Positions 14,124 through 21,660 of a DNA stretch of 22,595 nt are shown here, in pieces. Every line of letters begins with the position of its first letter. The first letter of the stretch is position 1. The notes under the pieces were generated by a model that was not told the origin of the DNA, did no database searches, and was given only the letters and a program-made list of their open reading frames with translations. Both the position numbers and the translations under genes were made by a program. Source of the DNA: Clostridiales bacterium UBA3953 (GTDB taxonomy: Bacteria; Bacillota; Clostridia; Oscillospirales; CAG-272); NCBI GenBank assembly GCA_002385415.1, contig DGDL01000064.1, positions 1 through 22,595 on the forward strand. Direction: 5' to 3'.

Positions 14124-15864
14124 CGGGTTGCCCGAGCTGCTCTCGCCGTGCGGTTCGCCGGAGGCGGTGAGAGCCGCGGTACTTGCCGGCGCGGACGCAG
14201 TTTATATGGGAGGCAGGCGTTTCAACGCGCGTGCAAACGCCAAAAACTTCACCGACGAAGAGCTGCGCAAAGCGATAGAATATTGCCATGCCCGCGGCGT
14301 GCGTGTCTATGTGACGCTCAACACCGTGCTGTACGACCGCGAGCTGCCGGAGGCGCTTGCCTATGCGGGGCTGCTTTATGAGATGGGCGTCGATGCGGTT
14401 ATTTGCGCCGATATGGGGCTGATAACCCTGATGCAAAAGCGGCTGCCCGGACTGCCTGTGCATGTCAGCACACAGGCGGCGGTGCATAATCTGCCTGCAC
14501 TGCAGAGGCTTGCCGGGCTTGGCGTGACGCGCGTGGTCGTCGCGCGCGAGCTGCCGAAAAAATTGCTTGAGGAGATATGCAAAAAGTCGCCGGTCGAAAT
14601 CGAGATGTTTGTGCACGGCGCCCTGTGCGTGTCCTGTTCGGGTCAATGCCTGCTCAGCGCTGTAATGGGCGGGCGCAGCGGCAACCGCGGCGAGTGTGCC
14701 CAGCCGTGCAGGCTGCCATACGAGCCTGTTGCGGGCGTACGGGCAAAACAGGCAAGGCGCGGCAAGGAGTATCCTATATCGCTGCGCGACCTGTCGCTTG
14801 CGGGGCACATCCCGGAACTGATTGAGATGGGAGTGTCGTCCCTTAAAATCGAAGGCCGCATGAAAAGTCCGAGCTACACAGGCGGTGTGACGCGCATATA
14901 CCGCATGCTGCTTGACGAAAGGCGCGCTGCGACGGAGGCCGAAGCGGATGCACTTCGCCGCATTTTTTCGCGCGGGGGATTCACCGACGCATATTTTACG
15001 GGAGAGGGCGGTACGCTGCGCATCATGCTCGGCGTGCGCTCCGAACGCGACAAAAAACAGTCGCGGTTGGCGGCGGAGCCGGTGGACAGGCCGGTTGCAG
15101 TGCAGAGGGCGCCAATAGTAATTTCCCGCACAAAGCCCGATTTTGACGCAAGCTACAGGCCGCCGCGCGCAAAATCGCCCGAGGCGCGCCTGAAGCTCGG
15201 CGTTTTCCGCACGCCCGAGCAGATTGCGGGCGAAGGCTATTTTGACGCTGTATTTTTGCCGCCCGATAAATTTGAGCGCGGCGTGGCAAACGGCGTTGTG
15301 CTGCCGCCCGTCGCGTTTGACACCGAGCTGCCAAAGCTGAAAAAGCTTCTTTTAGCTGCAAAATCAGCCGGCGCAGAGTATATGCTTGTCGAAAACATTG
15401 GCCAGCTTGAGCTTGCGGAGGGATTTTATGCTGTCGGCGGAGTGCGGCTGAACATTACAAACACCCCCGCCGCAGAGTTTTACCTGCAGTACTTGAAGGG
15501 CGTGATACTCTCGCCCGAGCTGATGCTGGCACAGATGCGGGACATCGGCTGCGGGGTAAAAGGCGCGCTTGTGTATGGTAGACTGCCGCTGATGACATTT
15601 GCTCGTAGGCTGGGCGGCGGAACGACTGCCTTGCGAGACAGAGCGGGTGCGATGTTTCCGGTGTTGCCCGACGGCGCGCGCGACATCCTCTACAACAGCG
15701 TGCCGGTTTATATGGCCGACAAAGCGGAGGCTCTCGATGCCGCCGGCATAGCGCTGTCGCTTTACAATTTTACGACCGAGTCCCGGAGCGAAGTTTCACA
15801 TGTAATCGACGCATACAGGCGCGGGCTGCCGCCCCCGGGTTCAAATATAAGACGAATAAGGTGA
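14107..15864 (+). CDS. U32-family peptidase-like protein (RlhA/TrhP-type RNA hydroxylation family)
   Basis: Starting at GTG 14107, preceded by GGTGGAG, the product is 585 residues and overlaps zapA by 17 bp. A longer reading from 14032 would add 25 residues with no family match. The N-terminal TIM-barrel half (1-330) begins LPELLSPCGSPEA and carries the U32 signature EMFVHGALCVSCSGQCLLS with Cys174, Cys177 and Cys181, plus Cys197 and Cys201 in GECAQPC. U32 proteins were named as collagenases, but characterised bacterial members act with prephenate in hydroxylating tRNA U34 (TrhP) or 23S rRNA C2501 (RlhA), probably through an iron-sulfur site. The second half (about 365-585) keeps the YGRLPLMT and LYNSVP strands seen in two-part clostridial members but lacks the cysteine cluster those carry after LPLMT. 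Which RNA is modified cannot be said. Confidence 0.9.
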   Translation: MKTKNSGLPELLSPCGSPEAVRAAVLAGADAVYMGGRRFNARANAKNFTDEELRKAIEYCHARGVRVYVTLNTVLYDRELPEALAYAGLLYEMGVDAVICADMGLITLMQKRLPGLPVHVSTQAAVHNLPALQRLAGLGVTRVVVARELPKKLLEEICKKSPVEIEMFVHGALCVSCSGQCLLSAVMGGRSGNRGECAQPCRLPYEPVAGVRAKQARRGKEYPISLRDLSLAGHIPELIEMGVSSLKIEGRMKSPSYTGGVTRIYRMLLDERRAATEAEADALRRIFSRGGFTDAYFTGEGGTLRIMLGVRSERDKKQSRLAAEPVDRPVAVQRAPIVISRTKPDFDASYRPPRAKSPEARLKLGVFRTPEQIAGEGYFDAVFLPPDKFERGVANGVVLPPVAFDTELPKLKKLLLAAKSAGAEYMLVENIGQLELAEGFYAVGGVRLNITNTPAAEFYLQYLKGVILSPELMLAQMRDIGCGVKGALVYGRLPLMTFARRLGGGTTALRDRAGAMFPVLPDGARDILYNSVPVYMADKAEALDAAGIALSLYNFTTESRSEVSHVIDAYRRGLPPPGSNIRRIR

Positions 15865-15891
15865 AAAAACCGACAAATATTAAATGGGCGG

Positions 15892-15947
15892 CCGGCAATA
15901 AAGCAAGGCTGCTTGCCGGGTTTGCCGGGCAACACAATCGCCCGGCA
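15892..15947 (+). other. Two tandem hairpins in the U32-thiI gap with interchangeable arms
   Basis: The 127-bp gap between the U32 gene and thiI contains CCGGCAA (15892-15898) pairing with TTGCCGG (15913-15919), then TGCCGGGC (15923-15930) pairing with GCCCGGCA (15940-15947). Because the arms share the same core, TTGCCGGG at 15913-15920 can also pair with the last arm, giving mutually exclusive folds. No U-tract follows, so this is not a normal terminator. It may be a processing or stability element ahead of thiI. Confidence 0.45.
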
Positions 15948-15991
15948 GACCCGCAAAGATGCGAAAGGTTTGATAAAAAGGATACTGTCTG

Positions 15992-17179
15992 ATGAAGGAA
16001 GTAATACTTGCCAAATACGGTGAGATTGCGCTCAAGGGGATGAACAGATCCCAATTTGAGGCTATACTGGTACGCGAGATAAAAGAGCGGCTTGCGCCGC
16101 TCGGCGAATTTTCCGTTACCTGGGCGCAGAGCACCGTTTATATAGAACCGACAGACGAGGCTGCCCGGCGCGCCACCGACGACGCGGTCTATGAGGTGCA
16201 GCATGTGTTCGGTATAAATGCGGTGGCGCGCGCGGCTGTCGCCGAAAAGGACATAGACGCGATTTTGACTTTGGCGAAAGAGTATGTGCCGCGGTTCCTT
16301 GCCGGCGTAAAAACGTTTAAGGCAGAGTCAAAACGCAGTGACAAAAAGTTTCCTCTTACCTCACCGCAAATTTCGGCGGCGGTAGGCCACGCCGTTTGCC
16401 AGGTGATGGGCGGCCGTATTAAAGTTGACGTAAACAATCCCGACGTGACCGTGGTCACCGAAATCAGGGAGTCGAATGCCTATATCCACGCCGGCTCGCT
16501 GCCCGGAGCGGGCGGGCTGCCATACGGCTCCAACGGCAAGGCTATGCTGCTGCTTTCCGGCGGCATTGACAGCCCGGTCGCCGGCTTTATGATGGCGCGC
16601 CGGGGCGTTCGGGTAGAAGCCGTACACTTTGAAAGCTATCCGTACACTTCGGAGCAGGCGCGCGACAAGGTGCTCGAGCTTGCGAGCATACTGTGCGAGT
16701 ACACACGCTCCATGAAAGTGCACGTTATCTCGGTGACCAAAATCCAGGAGGAGCTGCGCAGATGCTGTGACGAGGATTACTTCACATTGCTTTTGCGCCG
16801 CTCGATGATGCGCCTTGCCGAGCGCGTGGCCCGCAAATACGGCGCGTCGGCGCTTGTGACCGGCGAGGCTATCGGGCAGGTGGCCTCACAGACGATGGAG
16901 GCGCTGACCGTGACCGACGAGGTCGTGAATATGCCCGTATTCCGTCCGTGCATAGGAATGGACAAGGACGAAATAGTGACCCGTGCGCGTCAGATAGGGA
17001 CGTTCGAGACGTCTGTTCTGCCCTATGAAGACTGCTGTACGGTGTTTATGCCCCGGCGCCCGAAAACGCGTCCCGAACTTAAAAAAGTTTTGGCGCAGGA
17101 AAGCAAATACGACTATAAAACACTCGAAGACGAGGCTTTTGCCGGAGCAGTGACGTATCCGGCAGGGCGAAAAATATAA
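15992..17179 (+). CDS. thiI: tRNA 4-thiouridine synthase ThiI
   Basis: The 395-residue protein has a ferredoxin-like N-terminal domain and THUMP domain (about 1-165), then the PP-loop ATP pyrophosphatase domain with LLLSGGIDSP (about 186-195). It adenylates U8 of certain tRNAs and transfers sulfur to give s4U. Cys348-Cys349 in YEDCCTVF align with the catalytic cysteine of the PP-loop domain. The C-terminal rhodanese domain of the enterobacterial enzyme is absent, as is usual in Gram-positives, so sulfur must come directly from a cysteine desulfurase encoded elsewhere; no iscS/nifZ-like gene adjoins. AAAAGGA lies upstream of the ATG. comEC follows after 24 bp. Confidence 0.96.
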   Translation: MKEVILAKYGEIALKGMNRSQFEAILVREIKERLAPLGEFSVTWAQSTVYIEPTDEAARRATDDAVYEVQHVFGINAVARAAVAEKDIDAILTLAKEYVPRFLAGVKTFKAESKRSDKKFPLTSPQISAAVGHAVCQVMGGRIKVDVNNPDVTVVTEIRESNAYIHAGSLPGAGGLPYGSNGKAMLLLSGGIDSPVAGFMMARRGVRVEAVHFESYPYTSEQARDKVLELASILCEYTRSMKVHVISVTKIQEELRRCCDEDYFTLLLRRSMMRLAERVARKYGASALVTGEAIGQVASQTMEALTVTDEVVNMPVFRPCIGMDKDEIVTRARQIGTFETSVLPYEDCCTVFMPRRPKTRPELKKVLAQESKYDYKTLEDEAFAGAVTYPAGRKI

Positions 17180-17203
17180 ATAAAAACCACTTTCCGCAAT
17201 GGG

Positions 17204-19630
17204 ATGAGCTTGACAGATTTTCTTGTGCTGCGTCCGGCATGCTGTGCGGCGGCAGGTTTCGCGGCCGTGTCTTTTATCGGATATTTTGCGGCTGCCGACG
17301 CGGACCCAACGATAGCAGGCTTTCTAAAACTTGCGGCTGCGGCCCTGTTTTTTGCGGCCGGAGCGGTGTCTTTGGTGCTCGCAATTCGAGCCGGTTACCC
17401 GAAAAAACTCCGAATCCGTCATACCCGCATGGCGCAGCCGCCACAGGCCTCATCCTGCGGTGAAAGTGAAAATAAAGCGGCGCCAAGGAGACGGCTCTAT
17501 GCCTCGATTGCGGCGCTGCTTTTTGCGTGTGCCATCGCGGCGCTTGTATCACAGCTGCATTTCGGCCGTCCGGCGCGCCTGCTCGAAAAATACGGCGACG
17601 GCATACATACCGTTACATTTACAGTGCTTGACATCGAGCGCATAAGCTCATACGACGCGTCGTATTATGTAGAAATAAGCGCGATAGACGACAGTTCTGT
17701 CGGCCCGAGCAAGGTATATGCGCTGCTTGACGCCGACTACATACTCGACCTTGACACCTGTAAAATCTACACTCTTGATAATATAGTCCTCTCGCTGCCT
17801 GAATACTCCACGCTTTCGGAGGCGGCCTACGGGGCCTCGCGCGGGATAATGCTGACGCTGCACTCTGAGACCGACCCCGGAGGCGCAGTGCCTGCTTGTG
17901 GCGAGCGGGCGATGCTGCGCTGCTTTTTCAGGCGGCTTAACACCGTTTTGTCGCAGCGGCTTGTTATGGCGCTTGGCAAAAGTTCGGGAGAATTTGCATC
18001 GTGCCTGCTGCTCGGCCGATGGGACAGCCTGACCGGCACAATCTCGCGCGATTTCCGCACGCTCGGCATTTTGCATCTGCTGGCGATAAGCGGCGAGCAC
18101 CTTTCGATTTTGCTCGGCGCGCTTGAAATGCTTCTGCGCGGGCTGAACAAATACATACGGTTTGCGCTGCTTGCCTGCGGCGCGGTGGCGATATACGCGC
18201 TGACCGGCATGTCGCCGGCGGTGGCGCGCGCCTCGACGATGGCTGTGCTGTATTATGCCGCATTTCTGCTGCGCAGGCGTGCCGACGGGCCGACCTCGCT
18301 GTTTGTTGCAGTCGCCGCAATCATTGCGGCGAGCCCCGCTGCCGCCGCCGACATCGGACTGCTTATGTCCATGTGCGCGACGCTGGGCATTATGGCGGCG
18401 CGCAGCAGCCGCACAACTCGCAAAAATCCCCGGTTGCGCATGCCTTCCTTTTTGCGCGAAAGCTTCATTAGTTCGCTTTACGCGACGGTTTTCACGCTCC
18501 CCGTCTCGTGGCTTGTATGCGGCGAATTTTCACCGCTGGCTCCGCTCGCGACGCTTGTTTTTACGTTGCCGGTGACAGCACTGCTTTATATTTTGCCGCT
18601 TGTGCTGCTTTTTTACGGCACGCCGCTTTCGCTGCCGCTCGAGTTTGCGGCGGGCGTGCTCTGCGAACTTGTGCGGGTGCTGTCGCAGACGCTTGCGCGG
18701 CCGGCATCTTCCGCGGTGATTTCGCTGCGCTATCCGTTTGTCTGGATAGCATTTGCGGCGGCGGCTGTGGCGCTGCTTATCTTGCCGCGGATAAAGCCTG
18801 TGTTTGCGGGCGGGGCAGCAATAGCGGCTGCGGCAGTTGCATTTGCGGCGGCATTTGCCATAGCGCTCGGCATTTGGAGCGGCGTTGAAGCCGGCGCGGC
18901 GAAAGTCATATACTATAACAGCGGCACAAAAAACGACATGCTTGTGATTGGCACTCGCGGCGCGGCGCTGATATGCGACGTCAGTGACGGGACATACACG
19001 CCGCTGAAAAATGCGGTGCGGCTGGCGAGAACAAGGCTTTATGCCACCAAAATCGACGGCTATGTGCTTACTCATCTGCACCGCCGGCATGTGATGCAGT
19101 ATATGCGCATGGCATCGCGCTATTTTGTGGACGCCCTAATCCTGCCCAGGCCGCAGACCGAGGCCGAGAGGCATATCGCACTCGCCCTCGAGGAGGCAGC
19201 CGGCGAGTTTGGCACGCGGGCGGTATATTACAACGCCGCCATTGACACGCAGGTCGAGCTGCACTCGCTTTCGCTTTTGCTTCCCGCGCGGCTGTATACA
19301 AAGCGCTCCAGCCATCCTGTAGTCGCGCTGTATGTGTCGGGCGCCGAGCTGCTTTATATAGGCGGCGGCAACGGCGACGTTCCCCGGGAGCGGGAGGAGC
19401 TGATTGAAAGCTGGGCGCAGGCGGCGAAATGCGTCATATTCGGTGCGCACAGCCCGTCATACTACAGCCTTGCAGATACGGTGCGGTTTCCGCGCGCCGA
19501 GCTTGCGATTTACCCCTCCGCAGAGGTAAAAAAATCATACGGCATACCCGATTTCGGCAGCCGGCAGCCACTGATTTTAGGCGAAACCGGACATGACAGC
19601 ATACAGCTTAATTTCAAACTTTCGGGTTGA
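17204..19630 (+). CDS. comEC: ComEC/Rec2-family competence membrane protein
   Basis: The 808-residue polytopic protein has two or three N-terminal helices, a DUF4131-like extracellular domain (about 120-215), the Competence transmembrane domain (about 255-540) with the HLLAISGEH motif (canonically HLLAISGLH), and a C-terminal metallo-beta-lactamase-like domain (about 560-800). ComEC forms the channel through which transforming single-stranded DNA crosses the membrane. The C-terminal domain is degenerate: the metal motif HxHxDH reads His624-Leu-His626-Arg-Arg-His629, lacking the aspartate. The segment around residues 75-100 is charged and low in similarity to relatives. No comEA or other late-competence gene is next to it. 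It starts 24 bp after thiI with no clear ribosome binding site. Confidence 0.93.
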   Translation: MSLTDFLVLRPACCAAAGFAAVSFIGYFAAADADPTIAGFLKLAAAALFFAAGAVSLVLAIRAGYPKKLRIRHTRMAQPPQASSCGESENKAAPRRRLYASIAALLFACAIAALVSQLHFGRPARLLEKYGDGIHTVTFTVLDIERISSYDASYYVEISAIDDSSVGPSKVYALLDADYILDLDTCKIYTLDNIVLSLPEYSTLSEAAYGASRGIMLTLHSETDPGGAVPACGERAMLRCFFRRLNTVLSQRLVMALGKSSGEFASCLLLGRWDSLTGTISRDFRTLGILHLLAISGEHLSILLGALEMLLRGLNKYIRFALLACGAVAIYALTGMSPAVARASTMAVLYYAAFLLRRRADGPTSLFVAVAAIIAASPAAAADIGLLMSMCATLGIMAARSSRTTRKNPRLRMPSFLRESFISSLYATVFTLPVSWLVCGEFSPLAPLATLVFTLPVTALLYILPLVLLFYGTPLSLPLEFAAGVLCELVRVLSQTLARPASSAVISLRYPFVWIAFAAAAVALLILPRIKPVFAGGAAIAAAAVAFAAAFAIALGIWSGVEAGAAKVIYYNSGTKNDMLVIGTRGAALICDVSDGTYTPLKNAVRLARTRLYATKIDGYVLTHLHRRHVMQYMRMASRYFVDALILPRPQTEAERHIALALEEAAGEFGTRAVYYNAAIDTQVELHSLSLLLPARLYTKRSSHPVVALYVSGAELLYIGGGNGDVPREREELIESWAQAAKCVIFGAHSPSYYSLADTVRFPRAELAIYPSAEVKKSYGIPDFGSRQPLILGETGHDSIQLNFKLSG

Positions 19631-19638
19631 TTTTTCAC

Positions 19639-19667
19639 TTGCACAGGCAGCGGCGCGGTGATATAAT
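19639..19667 (+). promoter_or_regulatory. Promoter upstream of the cca gene
   Basis: TTGCAC (19639-19644), a 17-bp spacer and a perfect TATAAT (19662-19667) lie immediately after the comEC stop codon. The predicted start, about 19674, leaves a leader of roughly 175 bases before the cca ATG, which is long for a housekeeping gene. No terminator for comEC is visible between. Confidence 0.78.
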
Positions 19668-19673
19668 TATAAA

Positions 19674-19849
19674 GTGCCGGTTTATCGAAAAGCGATACAT
19701 GCTCATAATAAACCGGCGGCGCGCAAAGGCGAAATAGCTCCGCCCGCGCGAAATGCGGAGCGTCGGCTTCAGCGACTGTAACACCTCTGCCGAAGCGGAT
19801 ACCCCCGCATAAAAAACACTTTTTCCGGCGCTGTACGAGGCAAATTTCA
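19674..19849 (+). other. Structured leader or small RNA upstream of the cca gene
   Basis: The predicted transcript starts with a 10-bp stem, GCCGGTTTAT (19676-19685) with ATAAACCGGC (19708-19717), whose loop holds a further TATCG/CGATA pairing. Next come two mutually exclusive stems: CGCGC-AAA-GGCG with CGCC-C-GCGCG, or GCTCCGC (19737-19743) with GCGGAGC (19755-19761). GTCG/CGAC and GCTTC/GAAGC pairings follow. A 12-codon reading frame (ATG 19699 to TAG 19737, MLIINRRRAKAK) lies across the first stems but has no clear ribosome binding site. GAGG at 19837-19840 serves cca. I recognise no known riboswitch or T-box class. Confidence 0.5.
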
Positions 19850-21124
19850 ATGTATATTCCCGATTATACCGCAGCGGTGCTGCGCAGGCTCGAGGACAGC
19901 GGCTACAAGTCCTATATAGTTGGCGGCTGTGTGCGTGACACGCTGCTGGGGCTTACGCCAAAAGATTATGATATAGCAACAAATGCAAAGCCAAACGAGG
20001 TATTGGCTTTGTTTGCCGGATATAAAACGATTACGGCCGGCATAAAACATGGGACCGTCGGTGTGGTGACCGGCGGTGTGGTGACCGAGATCACGACATT
20101 TCGCTGTGACGGCGAGTATGCAAATCACAGGCATCCGGTCAGCGTCGAGTATTCGGACAGCATTGAAGACGACCTTGCGCGGCGTGATTTCACGGTCAAC
20201 GCAATGGCATATTCGCCGACGACTGGGCTTGTCGACCCTTTCGGCGGGATGAAAGACCTGCGCGGCGGAATATTGAGAGCAGTGGGAGAGCCGGTACAGC
20301 GTTTTACCGAGGACGCGCTGCGAATCCTGCGCGGCGTGCGTTTTGCTTCGGTGTACGGTTTCGAGCCGGAACCCGAGACCACGCGCGCTATGCTGCAGTG
20401 CGCGCACCTGCTTTCGGCGGTGTCGGCCGAGCGCATCTGCGTCGAACTTTACGGTGCGCTGGGCGGCCCGTATGCCGAAAAGTATATGCACAAATTCAGG
20501 GATGTGCTCGCGCCGGTGATACCGGAGCTTCCGGCTATGGCAGCACGCCCCGACCCTGCTTGCGGCGACATGCTTCGCCGAGCGCTTGCTGTCGCGACCG
20601 CGGTCGGCGAGCCTATATGGCTGCGGCTTGCGGCACTGCTCGAGCATGTGGACTGGCGCGGCCGCGAGGAGAGCGCACTGGCGGCATCGGATATTCTTCG
20701 TCGGCTGAAAACCGACCGTCACACGCGGGATAGCGCTTTCCGGCTGATACGCGAGCCCGAGCCGGCCGATCTTTCAAGACCGGGTATCCGCAGGCTTGTT
20801 GCAAAACTTTCGCCCGAGCTTGCGGTGGGACTGCTCAAGTTGCGGCGCGCTTCGGCCGCAGCGGCACGAGATGCGGAGGCGGCCGAAAAATATACGGCGG
20901 CGCTGGCGCTTGCCGACGACATTTTAGCGTCCGGTGACTGCGTGTCGCTTTCCATGCTCGAGATCGGCGGCGACGACCTCATTGCACTCGGCGTGCCTGC
21001 AGGCAAAAAGCTGGGCAGGCTGCTCGGGCTGCTTTTTGAGGAGGTGCTGGACGGCAAACTTGAAAACACGAAACACGCGCTGGCGGCGCGCGCTTCGGAG
21101 CTTATTGCAGGCAGCCAAAAATAA
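19850..21124 (+). CDS. cca: CCA-adding tRNA nucleotidyltransferase, HD site lost
   Basis: The 424-residue protein is a class II tRNA nucleotidyltransferase that builds or repairs the 3' CCA end of tRNAs. The head domain has YIVGGCVRD (22-30), the metal-binding DYD (39-41), the HRHPVSVEY loop and the RRDFTVNAMAY motif; the neck has RILRGVRFAS. Where relatives carry an HD phosphohydrolase segment (LLHDIGK), this protein reads ALLEHVDWRG and runs almost directly into the next helix (ILRRLKTDRHT), so the HD residues and the loop after them are missing. Both tRNAs seen at the left edge encode CCA, so repair may be the main need. GAGG precedes the ATG, after a long structured leader. Confidence 0.94.
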   Translation: MYIPDYTAAVLRRLEDSGYKSYIVGGCVRDTLLGLTPKDYDIATNAKPNEVLALFAGYKTITAGIKHGTVGVVTGGVVTEITTFRCDGEYANHRHPVSVEYSDSIEDDLARRDFTVNAMAYSPTTGLVDPFGGMKDLRGGILRAVGEPVQRFTEDALRILRGVRFASVYGFEPEPETTRAMLQCAHLLSAVSAERICVELYGALGGPYAEKYMHKFRDVLAPVIPELPAMAARPDPACGDMLRRALAVATAVGEPIWLRLAALLEHVDWRGREESALAASDILRRLKTDRHTRDSAFRLIREPEPADLSRPGIRRLVAKLSPELAVGLLKLRRASAAAARDAEAAEKYTAALALADDILASGDCVSLSMLEIGGDDLIALGVPAGKKLGRLLGLLFEEVLDGKLENTKHALAARASELIAGSQK

Positions 21125-21150
21125 CTGATTTGCTACTTTTGCCGAGATTT

Positions 21151-21660
21151 ATGAAAGCCATATACACAAATAAGCAGCTTATGCAAATGCTTTGCCAATA
21201 TGCCCGCGACATACTCGACTCGGAGGGCATGAAACTTCAGGCCGGGTTTGTGCAGCACGGGGCGGTGAGCACTTATCAGCACTCGGTCTCGGTGGCGCTT
21301 TGCAGTATGCGTTTGGCGCTCCGGCTCGGACTTGAGGTTGACATGCGCTCAATGGTGCGCGGAGCGCTGCTACACGATTATTTTCTTTACGATTGGCACG
21401 ATCCCGACGTGTGCCCGAGATTTCACGGATATACACATCCTAAAACCGCACTTGAAAACGCCGAGCGCGATTTCAAACTAAACGACATCGAACGCGATAT
21501 CATAATTAAACATATGTTCCCGCTTACCCCTGTTCCTCCGCGCTATGCGGAGAGCATGCTTGTGACGGTCGCCGATAAACTTTGCGCGGCGCGCGAAACG
21601 CTTGCAGTTAAAATTCCGACGAAATTCAAGCTCAAGCAAAATCACAATGGATTATATTGA
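21151..21660 (+). CDS. HD-domain phosphohydrolase-like protein
   Basis: From the ATG at 21151 the product is 169 residues; a TTG at 21130 would add seven unconvincing residues. It is a single HD domain with His44 (TYQHSVSV), His75-Asp76 (GALLHDYFLYDWHD), His96, His121 and Asp142 (VTVADKLCA), so the metal site looks complete. HD proteins hydrolyse phosphoesters such as nucleotides; the substrate here is unknown. No signal peptide is present. It begins 26 bp after cca and overlaps the next membrane-protein gene by 14 bp, so the pair is translationally coupled. An HD gene followed by a CmpB-type gene is a layout I associate with this bacterial group. Confidence 0.85.
   Translation: MKAIYTNKQLMQMLCQYARDILDSEGMKLQAGFVQHGAVSTYQHSVSVALCSMRLALRLGLEVDMRSMVRGALLHDYFLYDWHDPDVCPRFHGYTHPKTALENAERDFKLNDIERDIIIKHMFPLTPVPPRYAESMLVTVADKLCAARETLAVKIPTKFKLKQNHNGLY

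Noticed and set aside
13867..14808. Minus-strand open frame of 313 codons across zapA and the U32 gene
   Set aside because: Spans two well-supported plus genes, no family match, no promoter or ribosome binding site; an effect of codon bias.
19770..19806. GACTGTAA and GAAGCGGATACC strings resembling parts of a cobalamin riboswitch
   Set aside because: The B12 box does not pair as expected, the other conserved cores are missing, and cca is not a cobalamin-related gene.
19635..19850. 71-residue minus-strand open frame between comEC and cca
   Set aside because: No ribosome binding site and no recognisable domain; the region carries a strong plus-strand promoter and hairpins instead.
19847..20722. 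Minus-strand open frame of 291 codons opposite the cca gene
   Set aside because: Shadow frame opposite a certain gene, with no recognisable domain.
21130..21150. TTG start seven codons upstream for the HD-domain gene
   Set aside because: The added residues are not typical of the family and the ATG at 21151 begins a natural N-terminus, although neither start has a strong ribosome binding site.
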